Positions 27,512 to 36,013 of a stretch of 64,000 nt of DNA are shown here, in pieces. How positions within the stretch are numbered: the stretch's first letter is position 1; each line of letters starts with the position of its first letter. The stretch comes from Croceivirga lutea (GTDB taxonomy: Bacteria > Bacteroidota > Bacteroidia > Flavobacteriales > Flavobacteriaceae): NCBI RefSeq assembly GCF_014235875.1, contig NZ_JACJUK010000005.1, forward strand, positions 186,001 to 250,000, in the 5' to 3' direction. The translations under genes and the position numbers were made by a program. A model generated the notes under the pieces. The model was not told where the DNA came from, made no database searches, and worked only from the letters and a program-made list of their open reading frames with translations.

Positions 27512-28486
27512 TTAGAAAAATCTTGGAGAATCAATTTGCTTTGGTTTCCCCTTTAAGTTTTTATTACGTTTATTACTATTAGAAGAGCCCCCTGACCAGC
27601 CCTTACCTATATAAAATTTTAGAATAGCCTCGTGTGAGCCAGAATTAAATTGCGCTAATCCGTTAGTGTTATAATCATATGAATAGCCAATAAACATACT
27701 TGGAGCTACTTGAAATCCTGCTAACGCGCTTACTGCATTATCAAATCTATAAGATGCTCCAAGTGTTAACGAATCAAAAAGTAAAAAGTTTGCAGATAGG
27801 TTAGCATTTAACGGAGCACCACTTAAATAGTTGACCAAAAAGGCTGGTTTGAATTTAGCACTATCTGAAAGTTCAAACACATAACCCCCAATAAAGTTTA
27901 ATTGCATTTTGTCTTCAACAATTGTAGCTACTTCATCATTATAAATACCATTGGTTAAAAAGTTTGGTGCCGAAATGCCCAAATACCAATCATCACTATA
28001 CGCAAAAACCCCCGCACCAATAATTGGATAAAAATTGTTTTGTTCGTTAAGTGCTAATGTTGGTTCACTTGGATTTTGAAAATTACCCCGGCTAAAATCT
28101 ACATTAAGAATAGACCCCCCTGCATTAATTCCAAAAGAAAGTAGTGATTCATCCCCAATATTAATCTGGTATGAATAACTGGCGTCAATATATGTTTGTG
28201 CTATTGGACCTAACTCTTCATTAACCGCGTTAAAACCAAGGCCCATTTTTTCATTTTCTAAGGGAAAGTTAGCTCCTAACCTAATTGTTCTTGGTGCGCC
28301 CGGAATATCTATCCATTGCGCTCTGTACAACGCAGCAATATCTGTTGATTCTACCGTACCAACATAAGCCGGATTAAAACTACCTATGTTATACATGTAT
28401 TGTGTATACTGTGGTTCTTTTTGACCAGAAACAGTAGAAAGCTTCAATACAGCTAATACTAAAATGAAGGTTATTTTAATTCGCAT
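27512..28486 (-). CDS. PorP/SprF-family type IX secretion membrane protein
   Basis: A 324-residue outer-membrane beta-barrel protein with signal peptide (cleavage around TVSGQ) and the family start KEPQYTQYMYNIGSFNPAYVG. SprF proteins pair with a specific T9SS adhesin, typically a type B C-terminal-domain protein, and are needed for its surface display. Here it sits 3 bases after the adhesin gene and 12 bases before the OmpA gene, so it is almost certainly the partner of that adhesin. Confidence 0.92.
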   Translation of the reverse strand: MRIKITFILVLAVLKLSTVSGQKEPQYTQYMYNIGSFNPAYVGTVESTDIAALYRAQWIDIPGAPRTIRLGANFPLENEKMGLGFNAVNEELGPIAQTYIDASYSYQINIGDESLLSFGINAGGSILNVDFSRGNFQNPSEPTLALNEQNNFYPIIGAGVFAYSDDWYLGISAPNFLTNGIYNDEVATIVEDKMQLNFIGGYVFELSDSAKFKPAFLVNYLSGAPLNANLSANFLLFDSLTLGASYRFDNAVSALAGFQVAPSMFIGYSYDYNTNGLAQFNSGSHEAILKFYIGKGWSGGSSNSNKRNKNLKGKPKQIDSPRFF

Positions 28487-28489
28487 TTT

Positions 28490-31400
28490 TTATCTAATAA
28501 TTTGAAGCCAGCCTTTTCTTACCGCAGTTCCATCACCTAAATCTAAGATATAGAAATAAGTTCCTTTAGGTAAATCTCCATTTTGACCAGTACCATCCCA
28601 TGTACTATTGTATGCTCTCATTTCAAAAACGCTATTACCATACTGGTCATAAATTTGAAGTAAGCTGTTTGGATAGTCTTGATGGCAATTTAAGATTAAT
28701 ACATCATTAACCCCATCTCCATTTGGTGAATAGATATTACAAATAGTACCGCAAGTAACACAATCTGAGATTACACCAGTAACTGTAACTGTTTCGCTAT
28801 TATTTTCGATGTTTTCATCTACAGGTAATGAACTTATTAAAGTCGCCGTATTTTGGTTTGGACCTTCTCTAAGAACCCTTACTGTAATCTCTAGTGAAAC
28901 TAACTCTTCACCAAATATTTGAGGTATATACCATTCACCGGTACCAAGGTCATAAGTCCCACTTAAGGTATTATGAGAAACATACTCAAAGCCTGAAGTA
29001 TCTAAAACATCTGAAACCACTACATCAATGGCTCTATCCATTGTTGCATTTTCTACGGCAATAGTAAATACTACTTGTTCACCAACTAAAGGGTTATTAA
29101 TATCTACTATTTTGGTAACAATTAAATCAATTGGAAATGGATTACAATCTTCTGTCAAGAATGGGTCACAAGCATCCAATGGGTCAGTAGCCGTTTCAGG
29201 AATTGCTTCTGTATCTGGATTGTCTTCAATTAGTACTTCTTCCCCATCAGTTAATCCGTCACCATCACTATCTGCATCATTTGGATTAGTTCCTAAGTCT
29301 TCTTCTTCAGCAGTTGTTAAACCATCATTATCACAATCACTATCTGGTAATGCTGTACCACCATTAGAATCACAATCATCTAAAGGGTCTGTACCATCAG
29401 CCACTTCTTGTCCATCTAATATTCCGTCGTCATCAGAATCTGGGTCATTTGGGTCTGTACCCAGCTCTTCTTCGATATCATCATCTAGTCCATCTTCGTC
29501 AGCATCGGTTAAACAATCAATTACTGTAACTGTTACATCTACAAATTGATTTGTACAAGGAGCTTCAGCACCGAGAGTAGTAAATCTAAAAACGTAATCA
29601 CCTTCTGGTAAACCTGCGAAATCAACTGTGCCGTCAGAATTAATAACAACTGCTCCATTAGAAGGGTCATTATCTGTATTTATACTCCAAACTCCATTGC
29701 CTTCACCTTCTAAAGTATCATCTAAATCTAAAATAGTAGTATTATCAGCACCTGCTTCATTGCAAGCTACAGCATCTGTTGGTATACCTACTGATGGTTG
29801 CTCCAATACCGTGGCAACAACGGCAACTCTTTCCGTAGGACAACCATTTGCGGTAGCCAAAACAAAGTAAGTAGTAGTTTCTGTTACTGTAGGCACAAAA
29901 GTTGGTCCAGTAGCTAATATTGTAGTGGACGTTTCTGTTTCAAACCAGTTAATAGTTGCACCAGTAGTAGCTGTGGCGGTTAATTCAACTTCACCAGGCC
30001 CACAAATGGTTTCACCTTGAGTTTCTATTAATTCTGGAGAATCATTTAACTCTAGGGTTACTACTAACACAGGGCTTGCACAATCTGTTGGGTTCTCACC
30101 ATCAGCATCATCAAAATAAAAACCGTAATACGCACCAGGCGCAGATACATTTGGACTTCTATGTGCAGAGGTAACCAAAGGGTCTGAGTTTGTACTCCAA
30201 GTTAATACGGAACCATTTGGTGCATTACCCAGAACATAATCATTAAGATTAGCATTAAGGGTATCGCAAAAGTTGGTTGGTTGGTCTGGATTTAGCACCG
30301 GAGCTGTTGAGCCGGCATCACAAGGTATTGAACAATCATTTACCGTAATGCTAACCGTATTTGTTTGATTAGTACAAGGTGCAACAGCAGTAGTTGTTGT
30401 AAATCTGTAAACATAAGTACCATCAGATACACCCTGAAAATTAACTACGTTGTTTCCATCTGGATTTAACGCAATTGGTCCCGAAACGTATTCCCAGATT
30501 CCTGCATCTATAGTACCAGTAAGTTGTTCGTCTAAATCAATTATGGTATTACCATTAGCTGCTACGCTACATGCACTAGTATTAGGATTAGTTGTTGTAC
30601 CAACAGAAGGTGTTTCTGAAGCCGTAATAATTACCTCGATTGACGGACTCACACATTGATTTATTTCATCATAGTAAAAACCATAATACGTACCTGGAGC
30701 ACTTATTACGCTTGAAGACAAATGATTGGCACTATTCTGACGACCAGTATTTTGAGTACTCCATTTTAATCTAGAATCGGTTGGTGTGGTAGTATAATTA
30801 TCTAAATCTTGACTAAAATCATCACAAAAAGCAGTAGGTTCAGAATTCTGTCTTACCGGAGCTTGTGTTCCAGCTAAACAATCATCATCATCCTCGATGG
30901 TAACTACACCTATACCATCTGTAACTGTTACTGAAGGATTGGAAGGAACCCCAAGATTAACAAAAAATGATTCTTCTGGCTCAATTTGAGTATCAGATAG
31001 AATATTGATAGTTATATTTCTGGTTTGACCATCAGAACCATTAAAAGATAGTACCGCACTTGCATTGGTTGCCGTATAATCTTCACCAGCAGTAGCCGTA
31101 TTATTTGCAGTCGTATAAGGCACCGTAAAGCTAGTAGACACGCTACCGTTTAAGGTTACTGAAAGAATTGCTTGAATAGGGTCACCAGCGTCACCTTCGG
31201 TTACAGTAACATCGTCTATGGAGATTGCTGCTTGGTCTGTATCACCATTAGTAATACTAACGTCGTCTACATCAGCATCACCAAAAGCATCATATTTAGC
31301 ATCGTCTGAAGATACTTCAGTGGTTCTGATGCTAAAAGTATCAGGCCCATCAACTAAACCGTCATCAATAATAGTAACCGTAACCAAAATATTGGTATAA

Positions 31401-33667
31401 TTTGCTGGAGTAAGCACAACTGATGAGTTTACAGTTCCTTCTTCGGTATCTGATGAAACTAACGTAATATTAACGTCATCTGTAGGTTCACTTAAAAGAC
31501 TAACAGTAAATGATACCGTACCCGCATCTTCATTAGTTGCAATCGTCGTTGGTGCCACTACAATACCTACTTCATCATCATCTACATTAGTTACGCTAAC
31601 AAATTGATTTGGTAGGCCGTCAAACTCATCATCACTATTAGCATTATTAATTCGTATTCTTACATTGGCAGTTTGGTCATCATCATCTATATTATCATCA
31701 ACACCTGTAACAGTTACCGTCTGTGGCACATTCCAATTTGTGGGAGTAAAATTTAATGCCGCAGTTGAAACAGTAAACTCATTTGTATTTTGGGAATTAA
31801 CGTTCAAACGAACATTACTTGCTGGTTCAGCATCTAATACTACTGTAAATGTATCTGTGGTACCATCTTCACCTGTTACCGTTCCAGGACCAGATTCTAC
31901 AACAGTAAATCCGGCAACATCATTATCAGAATTGGTTAGTTCTATTTCTTCATCAGCAATAGCATCATACTCATCTGCACTTGCTGCTTGGTTAACACTA
32001 ACGACTACATTATAATCAACAGGACCGTCAACAATATCATCATCTTGACCTGTAACATCAACGGTTTGAGGAGTATTCCAATTTGTAGGTGTAAAGGTTA
32101 AACTAGCTGGTGCGGCAACACCCTCTGTAGGGTCATCTGAAGCAACAGTTAAAACTACATTTGAAGTAGGTTCCACATCTAAAACTACTGTAAAAGAAGC
32201 TTGTGCACCACCTTCGGTGGTATTTAATGAACCATTAATAGCAATGGAAATTCCTGTAACATCATTATCAATATCTGTACCAGACCCTTGGCCTACAACA
32301 CCATCATAATTTGTATCAGTTGATGAAGACGTAAATGTAACCGAATACGGTGTATCACCTTCTGCAATGGTATTATCTACACTTTCAACAACAAATCTTT
32401 GAGCAATATCCCAATTTGATGGTGTAAATGTTTGAACATCGTCAACAACAAAAACTTGGTCAGGGTTATCAGAAGTCATGGTTACCACCACATTTGCAGT
32501 TGGTTGAGAATTCAACTTTACTTCAAAACTTTGTTGATGTTGTGTATTAGAAGGATCTTCGTAAGTATCATTATCTGCACCCACACTTGCAACGTCAATA
32601 CCCGCTGCATCATCATCTGCAATGGTTACCGTTGCTGAAGCACTTACACCTGAACTATAACCTGTTCCGGCTGCTAAAGTAAGCTGAACATCTTCTGGAC
32701 CTTCGGAAACAGAATCGTCTACTGGAGTAATGGTAATTACAGCACTATCTTGACCATTTGGAATAGAAACACTAGTGCCTATGGTATTGTAATCGGTGGT
32801 ATTGGTTGCAGAACCACCAATAGTATAATTTACAGTTACCGGACTACCCGTAGTATTTGTTTGATTTAAACTAATAGTAAAATCACCCGTTTGCTGGCCA
32901 TCTTCAGCTGCTGTAGCATCTGTAGCTGTTATTTGAGCAACAAATTCATCATCATTTAAGAAATCTGCGGTGCCTATGGCATTCGTAATATTAGTACCAT
33001 TACTTGAAGAGCTAATTGCTACACTAATGGTCTCATTAGGTTCTACTAAAGTGTCTCCATTAGTAGCTACCGAAATAGTTTGTGTTAGCGTTCCTGTATT
33101 CGCAAGAAAGGTTAATGAACTACTGGTACCATCTTCATTTCCACCAGTTATGGTGTAGTCTATAATAACGTCATTCAGAGGATTTGTTTCACTTAAAGTA
33201 ACTTCAAACAACATTGTTGTGGTGCCTACATTACCTTCATTTAAATCTGTAGGATTGTTAATAGCCACATCAACTTCCTCATCATCTTCAATAAAAAGAG
33301 ACGCTGAACCTTCTCCAGGTTCAATATCATAATCAGGACCGTCAACCAAGGTGATAACAACTTCTTCTGTTAATTCAAAATCATTATCATTTAATACATC
33401 AATATCTATAGTTTCAGTTGCACCCAACAACCCAGCAGGAATCGTAACCGAATTTGAGATTAAAGCATAATCTACACCATTATCTGCAGTACCTGAAATA
33501 ATGTAGGTAACCGTGACTGAAGAAGCAAACAGGCCTGTAGTACCCACTGTAAATTGTCCATCATTACTTGGTTCAGCAGCAAGGGCATCGTTTGCTTGAA
33601 TGTAAACGTCTTGCGCGAAACTATTAAAAGATAATAAGAGAAGTGGTATTAAAACATACTTAAGCAT
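28490..33667 (-). CDS. Giant T9SS-secreted adhesin with Calx-beta repeats and type B sorting domain
   Basis: The start at 33667 (MLKYVLIPLLLLSFNSFAQD) gives a clean signal peptide; the frame is open to 33724. The product is about 1725 residues. In order: Calx-beta-like repeats (about 30-360), four ~110-residue repeats sharing an FTPxNW motif (encoded near 32.4-31.4 kb), another Calx-beta unit, two FCDxxxxxLxxY...APGxYYGFY modules, an Ig-like module (TTTYFVLATANGCP), thrombospondin-3-type DxDxDG calcium repeats, a DUF11-type domain, and a gliding-motility-associated type B C-terminal domain (YSPNGDGVND...WDGTGQNG...YFYILDL). Highly acidic. A SprB-like surface adhesin exported by type IX secretion, encoded with its SprF and OmpA partners. 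Confidence 0.9.
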   Translation of the reverse strand: MLKYVLIPLLLLSFNSFAQDVYIQANDALAAEPSNDGQFTVGTTGLFASSVTVTYIISGTADNGVDYALISNSVTIPAGLLGATETIDIDVLNDNDFELTEEVVITLVDGPDYDIEPGEGSASLFIEDDEEVDVAINNPTDLNEGNVGTTTMLFEVTLSETNPLNDVIIDYTITGGNEDGTSSSLTFLANTGTLTQTISVATNGDTLVEPNETISVAISSSSNGTNITNAIGTADFLNDDEFVAQITATDATAAEDGQQTGDFTISLNQTNTTGSPVTVNYTIGGSATNTTDYNTIGTSVSIPNGQDSAVITITPVDDSVSEGPEDVQLTLAAGTGYSSGVSASATVTIADDDAAGIDVASVGADNDTYEDPSNTQHQQSFEVKLNSQPTANVVVTMTSDNPDQVFVVDDVQTFTPSNWDIAQRFVVESVDNTIAEGDTPYSVTFTSSSTDTNYDGVVGQGSGTDIDNDVTGISIAINGSLNTTEGGAQASFTVVLDVEPTSNVVLTVASDDPTEGVAAPASLTFTPTNWNTPQTVDVTGQDDDIVDGPVDYNVVVSVNQAASADEYDAIADEEIELTNSDNDVAGFTVVESGPGTVTGEDGTTDTFTVVLDAEPASNVRLNVNSQNTNEFTVSTAALNFTPTNWNVPQTVTVTGVDDNIDDDDQTANVRIRINNANSDDEFDGLPNQFVSVTNVDDDEVGIVVAPTTIATNEDAGTVSFTVSLLSEPTDDVNITLVSSDTEEGTVNSSVVLTPANYTNILVTVTIIDDGLVDGPDTFSIRTTEVSSDDAKYDAFGDADVDDVSITNGDTDQAAISIDDVTVTEGDAGDPIQAILSVTLNGSVSTSFTVPYTTANNTATAGEDYTATNASAVLSFNGSDGQTRNITINILSDTQIEPEESFFVNLGVPSNPSVTVTDGIGVVTIEDDDDCLAGTQAPVRQNSEPTAFCDDFSQDLDNYTTTPTDSRLKWSTQNTGRQNSANHLSSSVISAPGTYYGFYYDEINQCVSPSIEVIITASETPSVGTTTNPNTSACSVAANGNTIIDLDEQLTGTIDAGIWEYVSGPIALNPDGNNVVNFQGVSDGTYVYRFTTTTAVAPCTNQTNTVSITVNDCSIPCDAGSTAPVLNPDQPTNFCDTLNANLNDYVLGNAPNGSVLTWSTNSDPLVTSAHRSPNVSAPGAYYGFYFDDADGENPTDCASPVLVVTLELNDSPELIETQGETICGPGEVELTATATTGATINWFETETSTTILATGPTFVPTVTETTTYFVLATANGCPTERVAVVATVLEQPSVGIPTDAVACNEAGADNTTILDLDDTLEGEGNGVWSINTDNDPSNGAVVINSDGTVDFAGLPEGDYVFRFTTLGAEAPCTNQFVDVTVTVIDCLTDADEDGLDDDIEEELGTDPNDPDSDDDGILDGQEVADGTDPLDDCDSNGGTALPDSDCDNDGLTTAEEEDLGTNPNDADSDGDGLTDGEEVLIEDNPDTEAIPETATDPLDACDPFLTEDCNPFPIDLIVTKIVDINNPLVGEQVVFTIAVENATMDRAIDVVVSDVLDTSGFEYVSHNTLSGTYDLGTGEWYIPQIFGEELVSLEITVRVLREGPNQNTATLISSLPVDENIENNSETVTVTGVISDCVTCGTICNIYSPNGDGVNDVLILNCHQDYPNSLLQIYDQYGNSVFEMRAYNSTWDGTGQNGDLPKGTYFYILDLGDGTAVRKGWLQIIR
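31400..32640 (-). repeat. Four tandem ~330-bp coding repeats in the adhesin
   Basis: The motif TFTPxNWxxxQ occurs at about 32.41, 32.09 and 31.74 kb with a fourth, diverged copy (LTPANYTN) near 31.41 kb. Spacing is about 330 bp, giving repeats of about 110 residues that each include a SEP/AEP-SNV strand and a DDD turn. The copies are diverged, so recent expansion is not indicated. Confidence 0.7.
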
Positions 33668-33855
33668 GCCTCTCAGGGGATTTAAAATAAAAGCGCAAGT
33701 AACTCTTTTAAAGCAGGGTACCATGTTTGTTTGTTTACCTAAAGGTGTTGATTTTTGGGGAGGTCAATATTACTAAAAATATAATGATGCCTCTTAACTT
33801 TACGTTTTAAATATCGGTTTTTCGGTTAAAATGCATTTGATTGGTTTACGGTTAC

Positions 33856-34740
33856 TTACGAAGCTGAACCAGACATAGTTTCCATATTTCTATCTATTTT
33901 TTTAACCAACCCTTGGAGCACCTTTCCAGGTCCTACTTCTACAAAGGTTGTAGCACCATCTTTAATCATATTTTGAACGCTTTGTGTCCATTTAACCGGT
34001 GCAGTAAGTTGCGCAATTAAGTTTTCTTTTATCTCTTTAGAAACGGTTACTGCGGTTGTGGTCACATTTTGATAAATAGGACAACTAGGTTCATTAAAAA
34101 TAGTATTATCAATAGCCGCAGCTAACTCTTCTCTTGCAGGTTCCATTAAGGGAGAATGAAAAGCACCACCAACTGGAAGCACCAACGCTCTTTTAGCACC
34201 AGCTTCTTTCATTTTTTCACACGCAACGTTAATAGCTTCTACCTCACCTGAAATTACAAGCTGACCCGGACAATTGTAATTTGCAGGAACTACAATACCA
34301 TCAACTTCGCTGCAAATTTTTTCTACTACCTCATCTTCTAATGCCAAAACAGCAGCCATGGTACTGGGCTTAAGCTCACATGCTTTTTGCATAGCAAGTG
34401 CACGCTGAGAAACCAACTTAAGACCATCTTCAAAACTTAAAGTTCCATTAGCAACCAATGCTGAAAATTCACCTAGTGAATGACCAGCTACCATATTTGG
34501 CTGAAAAGCTTCACCCATAACTTTACTTAAAATTACAGAGTGAAGAAATATAGCTGGCTGAGTTACTTTGGTTTGTTTTAATTCTTCTGGAGTTCCTTCG
34601 AACATAATATCGGTTATAGAAAAACCTAATATTTCGTTTGCTTGTTCGAACATTGCCTGAGCTTCTGCAGTACTTTCATAAAGGTCTAGACCCATGCCTA
34701 CAAACTGAGCTCCTTGCCCTGGAAATACAAATGCTTTCAT
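33856..34740 (-). CDS. fabD: Malonyl-CoA:ACP transacylase
   Basis: FabD loads malonyl groups onto ACP for fatty-acid synthesis. The 294-residue protein has the start FVFPGQGAQ, the nucleophile motif GHSLGE with Ser88, the catalytic His195 in GGAFHSPLM, and the conserved VEVGPGKVLQGL near the C-terminus. It has its own promoter-like element in the short gap to the carbonic-anhydrase-like gene. Confidence 0.96.
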   Translation of the reverse strand: MKAFVFPGQGAQFVGMGLDLYESTAEAQAMFEQANEILGFSITDIMFEGTPEELKQTKVTQPAIFLHSVILSKVMGEAFQPNMVAGHSLGEFSALVANGTLSFEDGLKLVSQRALAMQKACELKPSTMAAVLALEDEVVEKICSEVDGIVVPANYNCPGQLVISGEVEAINVACEKMKEAGAKRALVLPVGGAFHSPLMEPAREELAAAIDNTIFNEPSCPIYQNVTTTAVTVSKEIKENLIAQLTAPVKWTQSVQNMIKDGATTFVEVGPGKVLQGLVKKIDRNMETMSGSAS

Positions 34741-34754
34741 TCTAGTGTTTTGCG

Positions 34755-34762
34755 CAAAAGTA
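34755..34762 (-). promoter_or_regulatory. Candidate -7 element for fabD
   Basis: On the minus strand TACTTTTG, an exact TAnnTTTG match, lies 14 bases upstream of the fabD ATG within the 27-base gap to the next gene. No convincing -33 TTG; a CTG lies at about the right distance. Confidence 0.5.
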
Positions 34763-34767
34763 GGTAA

Positions 34768-35277
34768 TTATTTAAACCAGCTAGAGTACTTAACATAGTT
34801 GTTTGCTATGCGGTCAATTTCACCTTTACTCAAAGCTACACTTACCTCTTTTAACTTTTTTGCTGGCATACCAGCAAAGATGGTGCCAGAAGGCACTCTC
34901 GTACCTTTAACTACCACTGCGCCGGCAGCAATTATGGAATTACTCTCTATTACACAATCATCCATTACAATTGCGCCCATCCCAATTAAAACATTGTCAT
35001 GAATTGTACAACCATGAACAATGGCGTTATGACCTATGGAAACATTGTTACCAATTGTGGTTGGTGATTTTTGATACGTACAATGAATTACCGCTCCATC
35101 TTGCACATTAACTTTATTACCCATTTTTATAAAATGCACATCACCCCTTAGCACTGCATTAAACCAAATGCTACATTTTTTACCCATGCTCACTTCTCCG
35201 ACAATAGTGGCATTTTCAGCAATAAAACAATCCTCTCCTATTTTTGGCGCATGACCATTAACTTCTTTTACAATCAT
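34768..35277 (-). CDS. Gamma carbonic anhydrase-like hexapeptide protein (YrdA type)
   Basis: A 169-residue left-handed beta-helix protein of tandem hexapeptide repeats (ATIVGEVSMG, VSIGHNAIVHGCTI, VLIGMGAIVMDD), with His residues in RGDVHFIKMG, SIGHNAIVHG and VIHC placed like the zinc ligands of gamma carbonic anhydrases. E. coli YrdA/CaiE-like relatives bind metal but often show little carbonic anhydrase activity, so the activity is uncertain. It lies 5 bases after the LytTR regulator gene on the same strand, so co-transcription with it is likely. Confidence 0.88.
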   Translation of the reverse strand: MIVKEVNGHAPKIGEDCFIAENATIVGEVSMGKKCSIWFNAVLRGDVHFIKMGNKVNVQDGAVIHCTYQKSPTTIGNNVSIGHNAIVHGCTIHDNVLIGMGAIVMDDCVIESNSIIAAGAVVVKGTRVPSGTIFAGMPAKKLKEVSVALSKGEIDRIANNYVKYSSWFK

Positions 35278-35282
35278 ATATT

Positions 35283-36011
35283 TTACTTAAAAAAAGAAAG
35301 GAATTTGGCTTTCTTTGATGCTGAGACAGCTAATTCTTTACCGTTTTTTAATTGCACACTACCGCCTTTTCCTTTTATGTATTTTTCAACTTCATTAATA
35401 TTTACAAGATACGATTTGTGAATTCGGCAGAATGAAAATTCTCGTAATGCTTCTTCAAAATATTTTAGTGTCTTACTTACCACAATTTTTTTGTTATCAA
35501 TAAAAATTTCAGTGTAGTTATCATCGGCCTTGCAATACTTTATCTTTTCAACTTCCAAAACTTGAAACCCGTTTTGTTGGGGAATTGTTATTTTTCCTGC
35601 ACTTTGTGGTAATTGCGTACTAAGTACTTTGCCTTCTAAATTGGCTTCTCCCTCTTTAACTTCCTTAACATAAGCTACCGCTTTAACCAATTCATCTATA
35701 TTAATAGGTTTCATTAAATAGTATGCGGCATGGTTATTTAAAGCATCAATTGCATAATGGTTATATGCGGTAACAAAAACAGTTTCAAAAGTTCTATTTG
35801 GTACTTGGTCTAGTAAGTCAAAAGCGTTTCCAAAAGGCATTTCTACATCTAAAAACACCAAATCCAAATCGAATTTAGAAATTAGAGCTAACCCATCTTT
35901 AATGTTAGCGGCCTCTCCAAGCAATTCAACGTCAGCACAATATTTAGTTATATAGCTTCTTAAAATATCTCGGCTATTAGCCTCATCTTCAATTAGAATA
36001 GTTTTGAGCAT
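35283..36011 (-). CDS. LytTR-family response regulator
   Basis: A 242-residue regulator: receiver domain (about 1-120) with the acidic pocket EDE near residues 8-10 and the phospho-acceptor Asp55 in LVFLDVEMP, then a LytTR DNA-binding domain (about 140-242) with YCKADDNYTEIFI and RIHKSYLVNI. LytTR domains bind direct repeats upstream of target genes. It begins 2 bases after the sensor kinase gene, so the two form one operon and one signalling pair. Confidence 0.94.
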   Translation of the reverse strand: MLKTILIEDEANSRDILRSYITKYCADVELLGEAANIKDGLALISKFDLDLVFLDVEMPFGNAFDLLDQVPNRTFETVFVTAYNHYAIDALNNHAAYYLMKPINIDELVKAVAYVKEVKEGEANLEGKVLSTQLPQSAGKITIPQQNGFQVLEVEKIKYCKADDNYTEIFIDNKKIVVSKTLKYFEEALREFSFCRIHKSYLVNINEVEKYIKGKGGSVQLKNGKELAVSASKKAKFLSFFK

Positions 36012-36013
36012 GG

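Noticed and set aside
29028-29549. Long plus-strand ORF of 173 codons inside the adhesin gene
   Set aside because: It is antisense to the adhesin and its Ser/Val-rich product is the shadow of the Asp/Gly/Thr-rich repeats on the other strand. No start context or domain supports it.
31400-32640. The ~330-bp repeats considered as a CRISPR array or mobile repeat
   Set aside because: The repeats are diverged, in frame and encode protein domains; no short identical repeats with unique spacers are present anywhere in the window.
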